From assembly GCA_035547055.1 (NCBI GenBank), contig DASZVN010000018.1:1-7632 (forward strand): a DNA stretch of 7,632 nucleotides. Direction: 5' to 3'. The notes under the pieces were generated by a model. The model saw only the letters and a program-made list of their open reading frames with translations, was not told the DNA's origin and did not search any database. The first letter of the stretch is position 1. Each line of letters starts with the position of its first letter. This stretch comes from DASZVN01 sp035547055. GTDB taxonomy: Bacteria; Pseudomonadota; Alphaproteobacteria; Rhizobiales; Methylopilaceae. Shown here piece by piece: positions 1 through 5,148 of the stretch. The translations under genes and the position numbers were made by a program.

Positions 1-453
1 CGGCGGCGGCGCTGCCACGGCGGTCCGGGCGGGCGCCGGCGCCGGCGTTTCGGCGACCTGGGGCAGGCGGGCCTGGCGTTTCGGCCGCGCCGGCGCGGCG
101 GCGCTGCTGTCGCCGGCGCTCGAGATGACGCGGATGCGCGCGAGGTCGGGGGCCGGCGCCGAGGTGCGGACGATCTTGGACACCGGGCGGAGCGCCAGCA
201 GCACGGCCGCCACGACCACGACCAGGCCGGCGGAGCGGAGCAGAAGGGTGACGTTGATCGGCGGCAGCATGGCCGGCCGGGCCGGGCGGGGGGGCGCCGC
301 TTCGCCGTCATCGGCCCGCGCCGGGCCGAGCGGGGCGAAGCGCGCTTCCAGATGGCGGCGGCTGCCACTTGGGCCGACGCCGCGCCCGCGCTGCCGGGCG
401 GGCGTCGCCGAGTCGGAAGGAAGGCTGTCGCGGACCTTTGCCTTCGGCCGCAT
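1..453 (-). CDS. Single-pass membrane protein of unknown function (N-terminal part, cut by left edge)
   Basis: The minus-strand frame stays open from here to the window edge, so the C-terminal part is missing. Numbering from the ATG at 453, about 65 basic, Pro/Arg-rich residues precede a hydrophobic segment at about residues 67-89 (core AGLVVVVAAVLLAL). A low-complexity Ala/Pro-rich stretch (about 100-151) then follows to the edge. This suggests a cytoplasmic N-terminus, one membrane span and a linker leading to a periplasmic domain outside the window. Starts are possible at 468, 456, 453 and 270. I chose 453 because GGAG at 460-463 lies 6 bases upstream of it, whereas 468 and 270 have no clear ribosome-binding site. 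I do not recognise the family. Long open frames arise by chance at this GC content, so the main support is the clean membrane segment, the ribosome-binding site and a TTGACA element upstream. Confidence 0.55.
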   Translation of the reverse strand, partial: MRPKAKVRDSLPSDSATPARQRGRGVGPSGSRRHLEARFAPLGPARADDGEAAPPRPARPAMLPPINVTLLLRSAGLVVVVAAVLLALRPVSKIVRTSAPAPDLARIRVISSAGDSSAAAPARPKRQARLPQVAETPAPAPARTAVAAPPP

Positions 454-486
454 CATTGACTCCGCCATGAACCAGGATGGAGGTGC

Positions 487-515
487 ATTGCTGTTGCTTG
501 ATTGCCGCCTGTCAA
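487..515 (-). promoter_or_regulatory. Possible sigma-70 promoter for the left-edge membrane protein gene
   Basis: Read on the minus strand, a perfect TTGACA -35 hexamer (510-515) is followed by a 17-base spacer and AGCAAT (487-492), which matches the -10 consensus at only three positions. Transcription would start near 480, about 25-30 bases before the preferred ATG. The weak -10 keeps confidence low. Confidence 0.35.
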
Positions 516-537
516 GAACTATCTCCGTGGCAACACC

Positions 538-843
538 ATGACCGGATGGCTCCTCCGCCTGCCCATTCTCGCCTATCGCTATGGGCTGTCACCGTTTTTG
601 CCGCCGAGCTGCCGCTACCAGCCGAGCTGCTCGGCCTATGCGGAGGAGGCGCTGAAGCGCCACGGCGCATGGCCCGGCCTGTGGATGGGGACGGCACGAA
701 TCTGCCGCTGCCATCCTTTTGGACCCGCCGGCTTCGACCCGGTACCGGACGAATTGCCGCCCGGCGCGGCCTGGTATAAGCCCTGGCGCTACGGCCGTTG
801 GACCGGCCGCCACATGCGCTTCCGCGCCGACCGGGTGGGTTGA
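538..843 (+). CDS. yidD: Membrane protein insertion efficiency factor YidD
   Basis: This 101-residue protein matches the small YidD family (usually about 70-120 residues). These proteins sit at the inner face of the membrane and help the YidC/Sec insertion route. The family signature is complete: YRYGLSPFLPPSCRYQPSCS at residues 13-32, then YAEEALKRHG, then RICRCHPFGPAGFDPVP at 54-70. The four conserved cysteines are C25, C31, C56 and C58. The N-terminal residues 3-20 form a hydrophobic, amphipathic stretch as expected. A tail rich in Trp and Arg (about 79-101) follows the conserved core. I chose the ATG at 538 because it puts the conserved helix at the start. The in-frame TTG at 502 would add 12 residues with no family match, directly after a stop. 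The ribosome-binding site is weak. yidD usually sits with rpmH, rnpA and yidC, but here it precedes thrS by 75 bases and may share its transcript. Confidence 0.95.
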   Translation: MTGWLLRLPILAYRYGLSPFLPPSCRYQPSCSAYAEEALKRHGAWPGLWMGTARICRCHPFGPAGFDPVPDELPPGAAWYKPWRYGRWTGRHMRFRADRVG

Positions 844-906
844 AACACCAACAACCGCCGGCGCCTCACACCAGACGCTTACCTGCGTGGTTTGCAGCGA
901 GTGAGC

Positions 907-912
907 GGAGGA
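907..912 (+). promoter_or_regulatory. Ribosome-binding site of thrS
   Basis: GGAGGA lies 6 bases before the ATG at 919. It fixes this start over the in-frame TTG at 892 and GTG at 901, both of which lie upstream of it. Confidence 0.8.
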
Positions 913-918
913 CTGTCC

Positions 919-2877
919 ATGCCCATCCTGACCTTTCCCGACGGCAATTCGCGCGAGTTTCCCGTCGGCGTGCGCGGCAGCGACGTCGCCGCCGCCATCT
1001 CGAAGTCGCTCGCCAAGAAGGCCGTGGCGATGGCCCTCGACGGCCGCCTCGCCGACCTCGCCGACCCGATCGAGCACGACGCCAGGATCGAGATCGTGAC
1101 CCGCGACGACCCGCGCGCGCTCGAGCTGATCCGCCACGACTGCGCGCACGTGATGGCCGAGGCGGTGCAGGGGCTCTTCCCCGGCACGCAGGTCACCATC
1201 GGCCCGGTGATCGAGAACGGCTTCTACTACGACTTCCAGCGGAACGAGCCGTTCTCGACCGACGACCTCGCCGCGATCGAGACGCGGATGCACGAGATCG
1301 TCGCGCGCGACCGCCCCTTCACCAAGGAGGTGTGGACGCGCGAGGAGGCCAAGCGCTTCTTCCGCGACAAGGGCGAGCTGTTCAAGGTCGAGCTGGTCGA
1401 CGCCATCCCTGCGGGCGAGGACATCAAGATCTACCGCCAGGGCGACTGGCTCGACCTCTGCCGCGGCCCGCACGAGACCTCGACGGGCAAGGTCGGCGAC
1501 GCCTTCAAGCTGACCAAGGTCGCGGGGGCCTATTGGCGCGGCGACGCCTCGAATCCGCAGCTCCAGCGCATCTACGGCACCGCCTGGGCCAGCCAGGCCG
1601 AGCTCGACGCCTATCTCCACCAGATCGAGGAAGCCGAGAAGCGCGACCATCGCCGCCTCGGCCGCGAGATGGACCTCTTCCACTTTCAGGAGGAGGGGCC
1701 GGGCGTCGTGTTCTGGCATCCCAAGGGCTGGACGCTGTTCCAGAATCTCATCGCCTACATGCGCCGCCGCCTCGCCGGCGACTACCAGGAGGTCAACGCG
1801 CCCCAGGTGCTCGACAAGGCGCTGTGGGAGACCTCGGGCCACTGGGTGACGTTCCGCGAGAACATGTTCACGACCGAGACCGAGGACGGCCGCGTCTTCG
1901 TGCTGAAGCCGATGAACTGCCCGGGCCACATCCAGATCTTCAAGCACGGCCTGAAGTCGTACCGCGACCTGCCGCTGCGCATGGCCGAGTTCGGCGCGGT
2001 CTCGCGCTACGAGCCGTCGGGTGCGCTGCACGGCCTCATGCGGGTGCGCGCCTTCACCCAGGACGACGCCCACATCTTCTGCACCGAGGACCAGATCGCG
2101 GCCGAGTGCCTGAAGATCAACGACCTGATCGTCTCGACCTATGCGGATTTCGGCTTCGAGGAGCTGGTGGTGAAGCTCTCGACCCGGCCGGAGAAGCGGG
2201 TCGGCTCGGACGCGCTCTGGGACCACGCCGAGGACGTGATGCGCCGGCTCCTCGACGACATCGCCGCGCGGTCCGGCGGGCGCATCAAGACGGGCATCAA
2301 CCCGGGCGAGGGCGCCTTCTACGGGCCGAAGTTCGAGTATGTGCTCCGCGACGCCATCGGCCGCGACTGGCAGTGCGGCACGACCCAGGTCGACTTCAAC
2401 CTGCCGGGCCGGTTCGGCGCCTTCTATATCGACCAGGACGGGCAGAAGAAGACGCCGGTGATGATCCACCGCGCCATCTGCGGCTCGATGGAGCGCTTCA
2501 TCGGCATCCTGATCGAGAACTATGCCGGCCATCTGCCGCTGTGGCTGTCGCCGGTGCAGGTGGTGGTGGCGACGATCACCTCGGACGGCGACGCCTTCGC
2601 CGAGGAGGCGGCGGCGGCGCTGCGCGCGGCCGGGCTGCGCGTCGCGACGGACCTCCGCAACGAGAAGATCACCTACAAGGTCCGCGAACACTCGCTCGCC
2701 AAGGTCCCGGTGCTGGCGGTGATCGGAAAGCGCGAGGCCGAGGGGCGCACGCTCTCGCTCCGCCGCCTCGGCACCACCGAGCAGGAGAGCGCGCCGCTCG
2801 CCGAGGTGGTCCGGCGCCTCGCCGACGAGGCCGTGCCCCCCGACGTGCGGCGGGCTGGGGGCGGGGCGCCCCTGTAA
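919..2877 (+). CDS. thrS: Threonyl-tRNA synthetase (class II)
   Basis: This cytoplasmic enzyme charges tRNA-Thr with threonine using ATP and clears mischarged Ser-tRNA-Thr. The 652-residue product is close to the E. coli enzyme (642), and several positions coincide. It has an N-terminal TGS domain (about 1-62). The editing domain carries H73 and H77 (HDCAH) and C181 and H185 (CRGPH). The class II catalytic core (about 243-540) has zinc ligands C334 (MNCPGH), H385 (DDAHIF) and H517 (MIHRAICGSMERF, motif 3). Motif 2 is RYEPSGALHGLMRVRAFTQD. The anticodon-binding domain is about 541-640. All editing and catalytic residues are present, so the enzyme should be active. The last dozen residues form a Pro/Gly-rich tail. 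The start at 919 has an ideal ribosome-binding site. No T-box or other leader structure is visible in the 75 bases after yidD. The gene ends facing the convergent hydrolase gene. Confidence 0.98.
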   Translation: MPILTFPDGNSREFPVGVRGSDVAAAISKSLAKKAVAMALDGRLADLADPIEHDARIEIVTRDDPRALELIRHDCAHVMAEAVQGLFPGTQVTIGPVIENGFYYDFQRNEPFSTDDLAAIETRMHEIVARDRPFTKEVWTREEAKRFFRDKGELFKVELVDAIPAGEDIKIYRQGDWLDLCRGPHETSTGKVGDAFKLTKVAGAYWRGDASNPQLQRIYGTAWASQAELDAYLHQIEEAEKRDHRRLGREMDLFHFQEEGPGVVFWHPKGWTLFQNLIAYMRRRLAGDYQEVNAPQVLDKALWETSGHWVTFRENMFTTETEDGRVFVLKPMNCPGHIQIFKHGLKSYRDLPLRMAEFGAVSRYEPSGALHGLMRVRAFTQDDAHIFCTEDQIAAECLKINDLIVSTYADFGFEELVVKLSTRPEKRVGSDALWDHAEDVMRRLLDDIAARSGGRIKTGINPGEGAFYGPKFEYVLRDAIGRDWQCGTTQVDFNLPGRFGAFYIDQDGQKKTPVMIHRAICGSMERFIGILIENYAGHLPLWLSPVQVVVATITSDGDAFAEEAAAALRAAGLRVATDLRNEKITYKVREHSLAKVPVLAVIGKREAEGRTLSLRRLGTTEQESAPLAEVVRRLADEAVPPDVRRAGGGAPL

Positions 2878-2882
2878 GGCGG

Positions 2883-2901
2883 GCGGGCGCCGCTTGCCCG
2901 C
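2883..2901. repeat. Hairpin just after the thrS stop
   Basis: GCGGGC (2883-2888) and GCCCGC (2896-2901) form a perfect 6-base stem around a 7-base loop, starting 5 bases after the thrS stop codon. It could act in 3'-end formation. No T-run follows, so it is not a textbook intrinsic terminator. Confidence 0.4.
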
Positions 2902-2903
2902 GT

Positions 2904-2925
2904 CGACACGAGCTTGCTCATGTCG
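2904..2925. repeat. Imperfect inverted repeat between thrS and the hydrolase gene
   Basis: CGACA and GAGC (2904-2913, one base between them) pair with GCTC and TGTCG (2916-2925). There is one C/A mismatch, and the tip is best drawn as a CTTG tetraloop. Confidence 0.4.
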
Positions 2926-2936
2926 CGTATCGGGAG

Positions 2937-2962
2937 CGCAAGTCGGGCAGGCCCGGCTTGCG
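2937..2962. terminator. Strong hairpin, candidate bidirectional terminator
   Basis: The arms 2937-2947 and 2952-2962 pair over 11 positions (ten Watson-Crick and one T-G) around the 4-base loop CAGG, with a further G-T pair possible outside. It lies between two convergent genes, where a structure that works on both strands would be useful. No T-tract follows on either strand, so a terminator role is inference. Confidence 0.4.
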
Positions 2963-2964
2963 TC

Positions 2965-2990
2965 GTGGGCATCGGCCGGCCGACGCCCGC
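2965..2990. repeat. Inverted repeat centred on CGGCCGGCCG
   Basis: GTGGGC (2965-2970) pairs with GCCCGC (2985-2990), with one T-G pair. TCGG (2972-2975) pairs with CCGA (2980-2983), and one A/C mismatch separates the two stem parts. It begins two bases after the stronger hairpin ends. Confidence 0.4.
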
Positions 2991-3003
2991 CCTGCAAAGG
3001 AAG

Positions 3004-3038
3004 TCGCGGATGGCCGGGTCGAGCCCGGCCAGGACGAA
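3004..3038 (-). repeat. Dispersed palindromic repeat, copy A
   Basis: This is a 35-base unit whose core is TGGCCGGG (3011-3018), the 5-base loop TCGAG, and CCCGGCCA (3024-3031), a perfect 8-base stem. Read on the minus strand it matches copy B at 29 of 35 positions. It ends 15 bases beyond the stop of the hydrolase gene (on that gene's downstream side), so it may help define or protect that transcript's 3' end. Confidence 0.75.
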
Positions 3039-3053
3039 GGCGTGCGCCGGCCC

Positions 3054-3767
3054 TTACACGAACACCTCGTCGAGGAAGTTCCGCATCGCGAGCCAGGAGC
3101 GGCGGTCGGAGGCGGGGTTGTAGGCGAGGCCCATCTCCGGCTTGTTCGCAGTCGGCATGGTGAAGGCGTGCTTGGTGTTGCCGTAGGCGTGGAGCTGCCA
3201 GTCGGCCTTGGCCGCCGTCATCTCGTCGGCGAAGGCGAGGACGTCCGGCGGAGGCGCCAGCGGGTCCTCCCAGCCGTGCATGACGAGGATCTTCGCGGTG
3301 ATCGGCGCCTGCGGCCCGATATTCGGCGCCTTCAGCACGCCGTGGAAGCTCATCGCCGCCTTGAGGCCGGCCGGCGCGGCGCGGGCGAGGTCGAGCGCGC
3401 AGAGGCCGCCGAGGCAATAGCCCATGATGGCGACGTTGTTCGGGTCGACGCCGGGATGCTTGAGCGCGGCCTCGTACGCGGCGAGGAGGCGGCGGCGCAG
3501 CATCGCGCGGTCGCCCATCAGCGCGCCCATCAGCGCCGAGTTGTCGCCGGCCGGGTTGCCCTTGATGCCCTTGCCGTAGAAATCGACGCCGAAGCAGGTG
3601 AAGCCGAGCGAGGCGACGCGGCCGGCGATCTGCTTCATGCCGTCGTGCAGCCCGGCCCAGTCGGGCGCGAGCAGCAGCGTCGGCCGGCGGCCGGCCTTCT
3701 CGATGGCGACACACCCCTCGAAGATCTCGACTTCGTCGCGGTAGTCGATCGATGCGATCTCAGCCAT
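3054..3767 (-). CDS. Dienelactone hydrolase family protein
   Basis: This 237-residue alpha/beta hydrolase has the length and layout of the dienelactone hydrolase (DLH) family. The catalytic triad is visible: C118 in the nucleophile elbow GYCLGG (116-121), D168 in HGWEDPLAPP, and H200 in NTKHAF. A cysteine nucleophile is the hallmark of DLH rather than of ordinary serine esterases. The early strand LLLAPDWAGLHD (31-42) and the FYGKG segment (63-67) also fit. There is no signal peptide, so it should be cytoplasmic. Classical DLH opens dienelactone in chlorocatechol breakdown, but no such pathway gene is nearby and many family members act on other esters or lactones. The substrate is therefore open. 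AGGAGGAGGA lies 6 bases before the ATG, which settles the start. Repeat copies A and B flank the gene. It may be read from its own promoter or by read-through from cysK, 139 bases upstream. Confidence 0.92.
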   Translation of the reverse strand: MAEIASIDYRDEVEIFEGCVAIEKAGRRPTLLLAPDWAGLHDGMKQIAGRVASLGFTCFGVDFYGKGIKGNPAGDNSALMGALMGDRAMLRRRLLAAYEAALKHPGVDPNNVAIMGYCLGGLCALDLARAAPAGLKAAMSFHGVLKAPNIGPQAPITAKILVMHGWEDPLAPPPDVLAFADEMTAAKADWQLHAYGNTKHAFTMPTANKPEMGLAYNPASDRRSWLAMRNFLDEVFV

Positions 3768-3773
3768 CCCTGG

Positions 3774-3783
3774 TCCTCCTCCT
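3774..3783 (-). promoter_or_regulatory. Ribosome-binding site of the hydrolase gene
   Basis: On the minus strand AGGAGGAGGA sits 6 bases before the ATG at 3767. It is an unusually complete Shine-Dalgarno sequence. It lies 7 bases from repeat copy B, so folding of B could affect access to it. Confidence 0.75.
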
Positions 3784-3790
3784 TGTTACG

Positions 3791-3825
3791 CTCGTCATGG
3801 CTGGGCTTGTCCCGGCCATCCACGA
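3791..3825 (+). repeat. Dispersed palindromic repeat, copy B
   Basis: ATGGCTGGG (3797-3805) pairs with CCCGGCCAT (3811-3819) over 9 positions, one of them T-G, around the loop CTTGT. The outer TCGT and ACGA also pair. This copy is inverted relative to A and C and lies 23 bases upstream of the hydrolase start, in its leader or promoter. Units of this type are, from memory, widespread between genes of Bradyrhizobium-like and Methylobacterium-like genomes. Confidence 0.75.
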
Positions 3826-3853
3826 CTTCCTTTCCGCCCGAGCCGCTTCAAAC

Positions 3854-3888
3854 TCGTGGGTGCCCGGGCCGAGCCCGGGCATGACGAG
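3854..3888 (-). repeat. Dispersed palindromic repeat, copy C
   Basis: TGCCCGGG (3861-3868) pairs with CCCGGGCA (3874-3881) around a 5-base loop, and CTCGT/ACGAG form an outer stem (3853-3857 with 3884-3888). On the minus strand it matches copy B at 29 of 35 positions. One pair of differences is a compensatory G-C to C-G exchange within the stem. It ends 18 bases beyond the cysK stop, much as copy A follows the hydrolase stop. Confidence 0.75.
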
Positions 3889-3906
3889 GAGAGGCCGAGG
3901 CGTCCC

Positions 3907-4944
3907 TCACGCCATCGCCAGCGCCTTGTCGACACGGGGCGGCCGCTCCAGCCATTCGGGCACCGGTAGGCCCTTCTCGCGGAGGAACGCCGGGTTGAAC
4001 AGCTTCGACTGGTAGCGCGTGCCGTAGTCGGCGAGCACGGTGACGATGGTGTGGCCCGGCCCGAGCTGCTTCGCGAGGCGGATCGCGCCGGCGAGGTTGA
4101 TGCCGGTCGAGCCGCCGACGCAGAGGCCCTCGTGGACCAGGAGGTCGAAGATCAGCGGCAGCGCCTCCTCGTCGGGGATCTCGTAGGCGTCGTCGACCGG
4201 GGCATCCTCGAGGTTCGCGGTGATCCGGCTCTGGCCGATGCCCTCAGTGATCGAGTTGCCGTGGGCCTTGAGCTCGCCGTGGGCATAGTAGTTGTAGAGC
4301 GAGGCGCCGAGCGGGTCGGCGAGCGCGATGTGGATGTCGGGCCGGCGCTCCTTCAGGAACATGCCGGTGCCGGCGAGCGTGCCGCCGGTGCCGACGGCGG
4401 CGACGAAGCCGTCGACCTTGCCCTGGGTCTGCTCCCAGATCTCGGGGCCGGTGGTCTCGAAATGGGCGCGGCGGTTGGCGATGTTGTCGAACTGGTTGGC
4501 CCAGACCGCGCCGCCGGGCTCGGTCTTGGCCAGCGCCTCGGCGAGGCGGCCGGAGTAGCGGACGTAGTTGTTGGGGTTGCTGTAGGGCGCCGCCGGCACC
4601 TCGACGAGCTCCGCGCCGGCGAGGCGGAGCATGTCCTTCTTCTCCTGGCTCTGCGTCTCGGGGATGACGATGACGCTCTTGAGCCCGAGGGCGTTGCCGA
4701 CCAGCGCGAGCCCGATGCCGGTGTTGCCCGCGGTGCCCTCGACGACGGTGCCGCCCGGCGCCAGCGCGCCGCGGTCGAGCGCGTCCTTGATGATGAAGAG
4801 GGCGGCGCGGTCCTTCACCGACTGGCCGGGGTTCATGAACTCGGCCTTGCCGAGGATGTTGCAGCCCGTCAGCTCGGAGGCCTGGCGCAGGCGGATCAGC
4901 GGCGTGTTGCCGATGGCCTCGAGAAGGTCCGCCCGAATCGTCAT
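3907..4944 (-). CDS. cysK: Cysteine synthase A (O-acetylserine sulfhydrylase)
   Basis: This 345-residue PLP enzyme makes cysteine from O-acetylserine and sulfide in the cytoplasm, the last step of assimilatory cysteine synthesis. Key parts are the PLP lysine K44 in NPGQSVKDRAA, the substrate loop TAGNTG (71-76), the phosphate-binding GTGGT (185-189), EGIGQSR (234-240) and GGSTG (277-281). The overall sequence is that of the roughly 340-residue alphaproteobacterial CysK group, somewhat longer than the roughly 320-residue E. coli CysK. A cystathionine beta-synthase-like role is less likely because no CBS or haem domain is present. I chose the ATG at 4944 because MTIRADLLEAIGNTPL is the usual family N-terminus and GGAG lies 9 bases upstream. 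An upstream in-frame GTG at 5007 would add 21 residues of no family character. The gene is divergent from the histidine kinase gene. Palindromic repeat C follows its stop. Confidence 0.95.
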   Translation of the reverse strand: MTIRADLLEAIGNTPLIRLRQASELTGCNILGKAEFMNPGQSVKDRAALFIIKDALDRGALAPGGTVVEGTAGNTGIGLALVGNALGLKSVIVIPETQSQEKKDMLRLAGAELVEVPAAPYSNPNNYVRYSGRLAEALAKTEPGGAVWANQFDNIANRRAHFETTGPEIWEQTQGKVDGFVAAVGTGGTLAGTGMFLKERRPDIHIALADPLGASLYNYYAHGELKAHGNSITEGIGQSRITANLEDAPVDDAYEIPDEEALPLIFDLLVHEGLCVGGSTGINLAGAIRLAKQLGPGHTIVTVLADYGTRYQSKLFNPAFLREKGLPVPEWLERPPRVDKALAMA

Positions 4945-4977
4945 GCCGCCCGGCTCCGCTGTGTGCTGAAAGTCGCG

Positions 4978-5009
4978 GGACTTTAGTCCGCCGCCCGCCG
5001 CCGCCACAA
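4978..5009 (-). promoter_or_regulatory. Possible cysK promoter with an overlapping palindrome
   Basis: On the minus strand TTGTGG (5004-5009), a 16-base spacer and ACTAAA (4982-4987) make a weak sigma-70-like pair, placing transcription about 30 bases before the cysK ATG. The inverted repeat GGACT-TT-AGTCC (4978-4989) covers the -10 and could be an operator. Both hexamers match consensus only partly, so this is tentative. Confidence 0.3.
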
Positions 5010-5148
5010 CCTCGCTCTGGCGGACGCGGCACGGCCGCGCGGCGTTCCGGCGAAGCTTCTGTGCAAGGCCTGAATCCTGGACTACGGTCGCCGTCGCAGG
5101 GCGAGGCGCGGCGGGCGGGCACCGCCGTCGCCGGGGGAAAGGCCGAGC

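Noticed and set aside
125..541. Plus-strand open frame across the left-edge gene
   Set aside because: The translation is Arg/Ser/Ala-rich with no features, while the minus strand shows a membrane segment and a ribosome-binding site. The choice of strand here is not certain.
844..918. Possible T-box, operator or separate promoter upstream of thrS
   Set aside because: The gap is only 75 bases. It has no T-box or specifier hairpin, and a TTGAAA at 840-845 has no matching -10 at proper spacing.
589..3714. A 1,041-codon open frame on the minus strand, antisense to yidD, thrS and part of the hydrolase gene
   Set aside because: Its sequence is Arg/Ala/Gly/Pro-rich low complexity with no domain, and it overlaps well-supported genes. 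Long antisense open frames are expected where third codon positions are almost all G or C.
798..3884. A 1,028-codon plus-strand open frame in a different frame from thrS
   Set aside because: It is an out-of-frame shadow of thrS and of the antisense strand of the hydrolase gene, with Arg-rich low-complexity translation.
4051..4986. Plus-strand open frame antisense to cysK
   Set aside because: It mirrors cysK, whose PLP-binding motifs are all intact, and has only Ala/Gly/Asp/Val-rich sequence.
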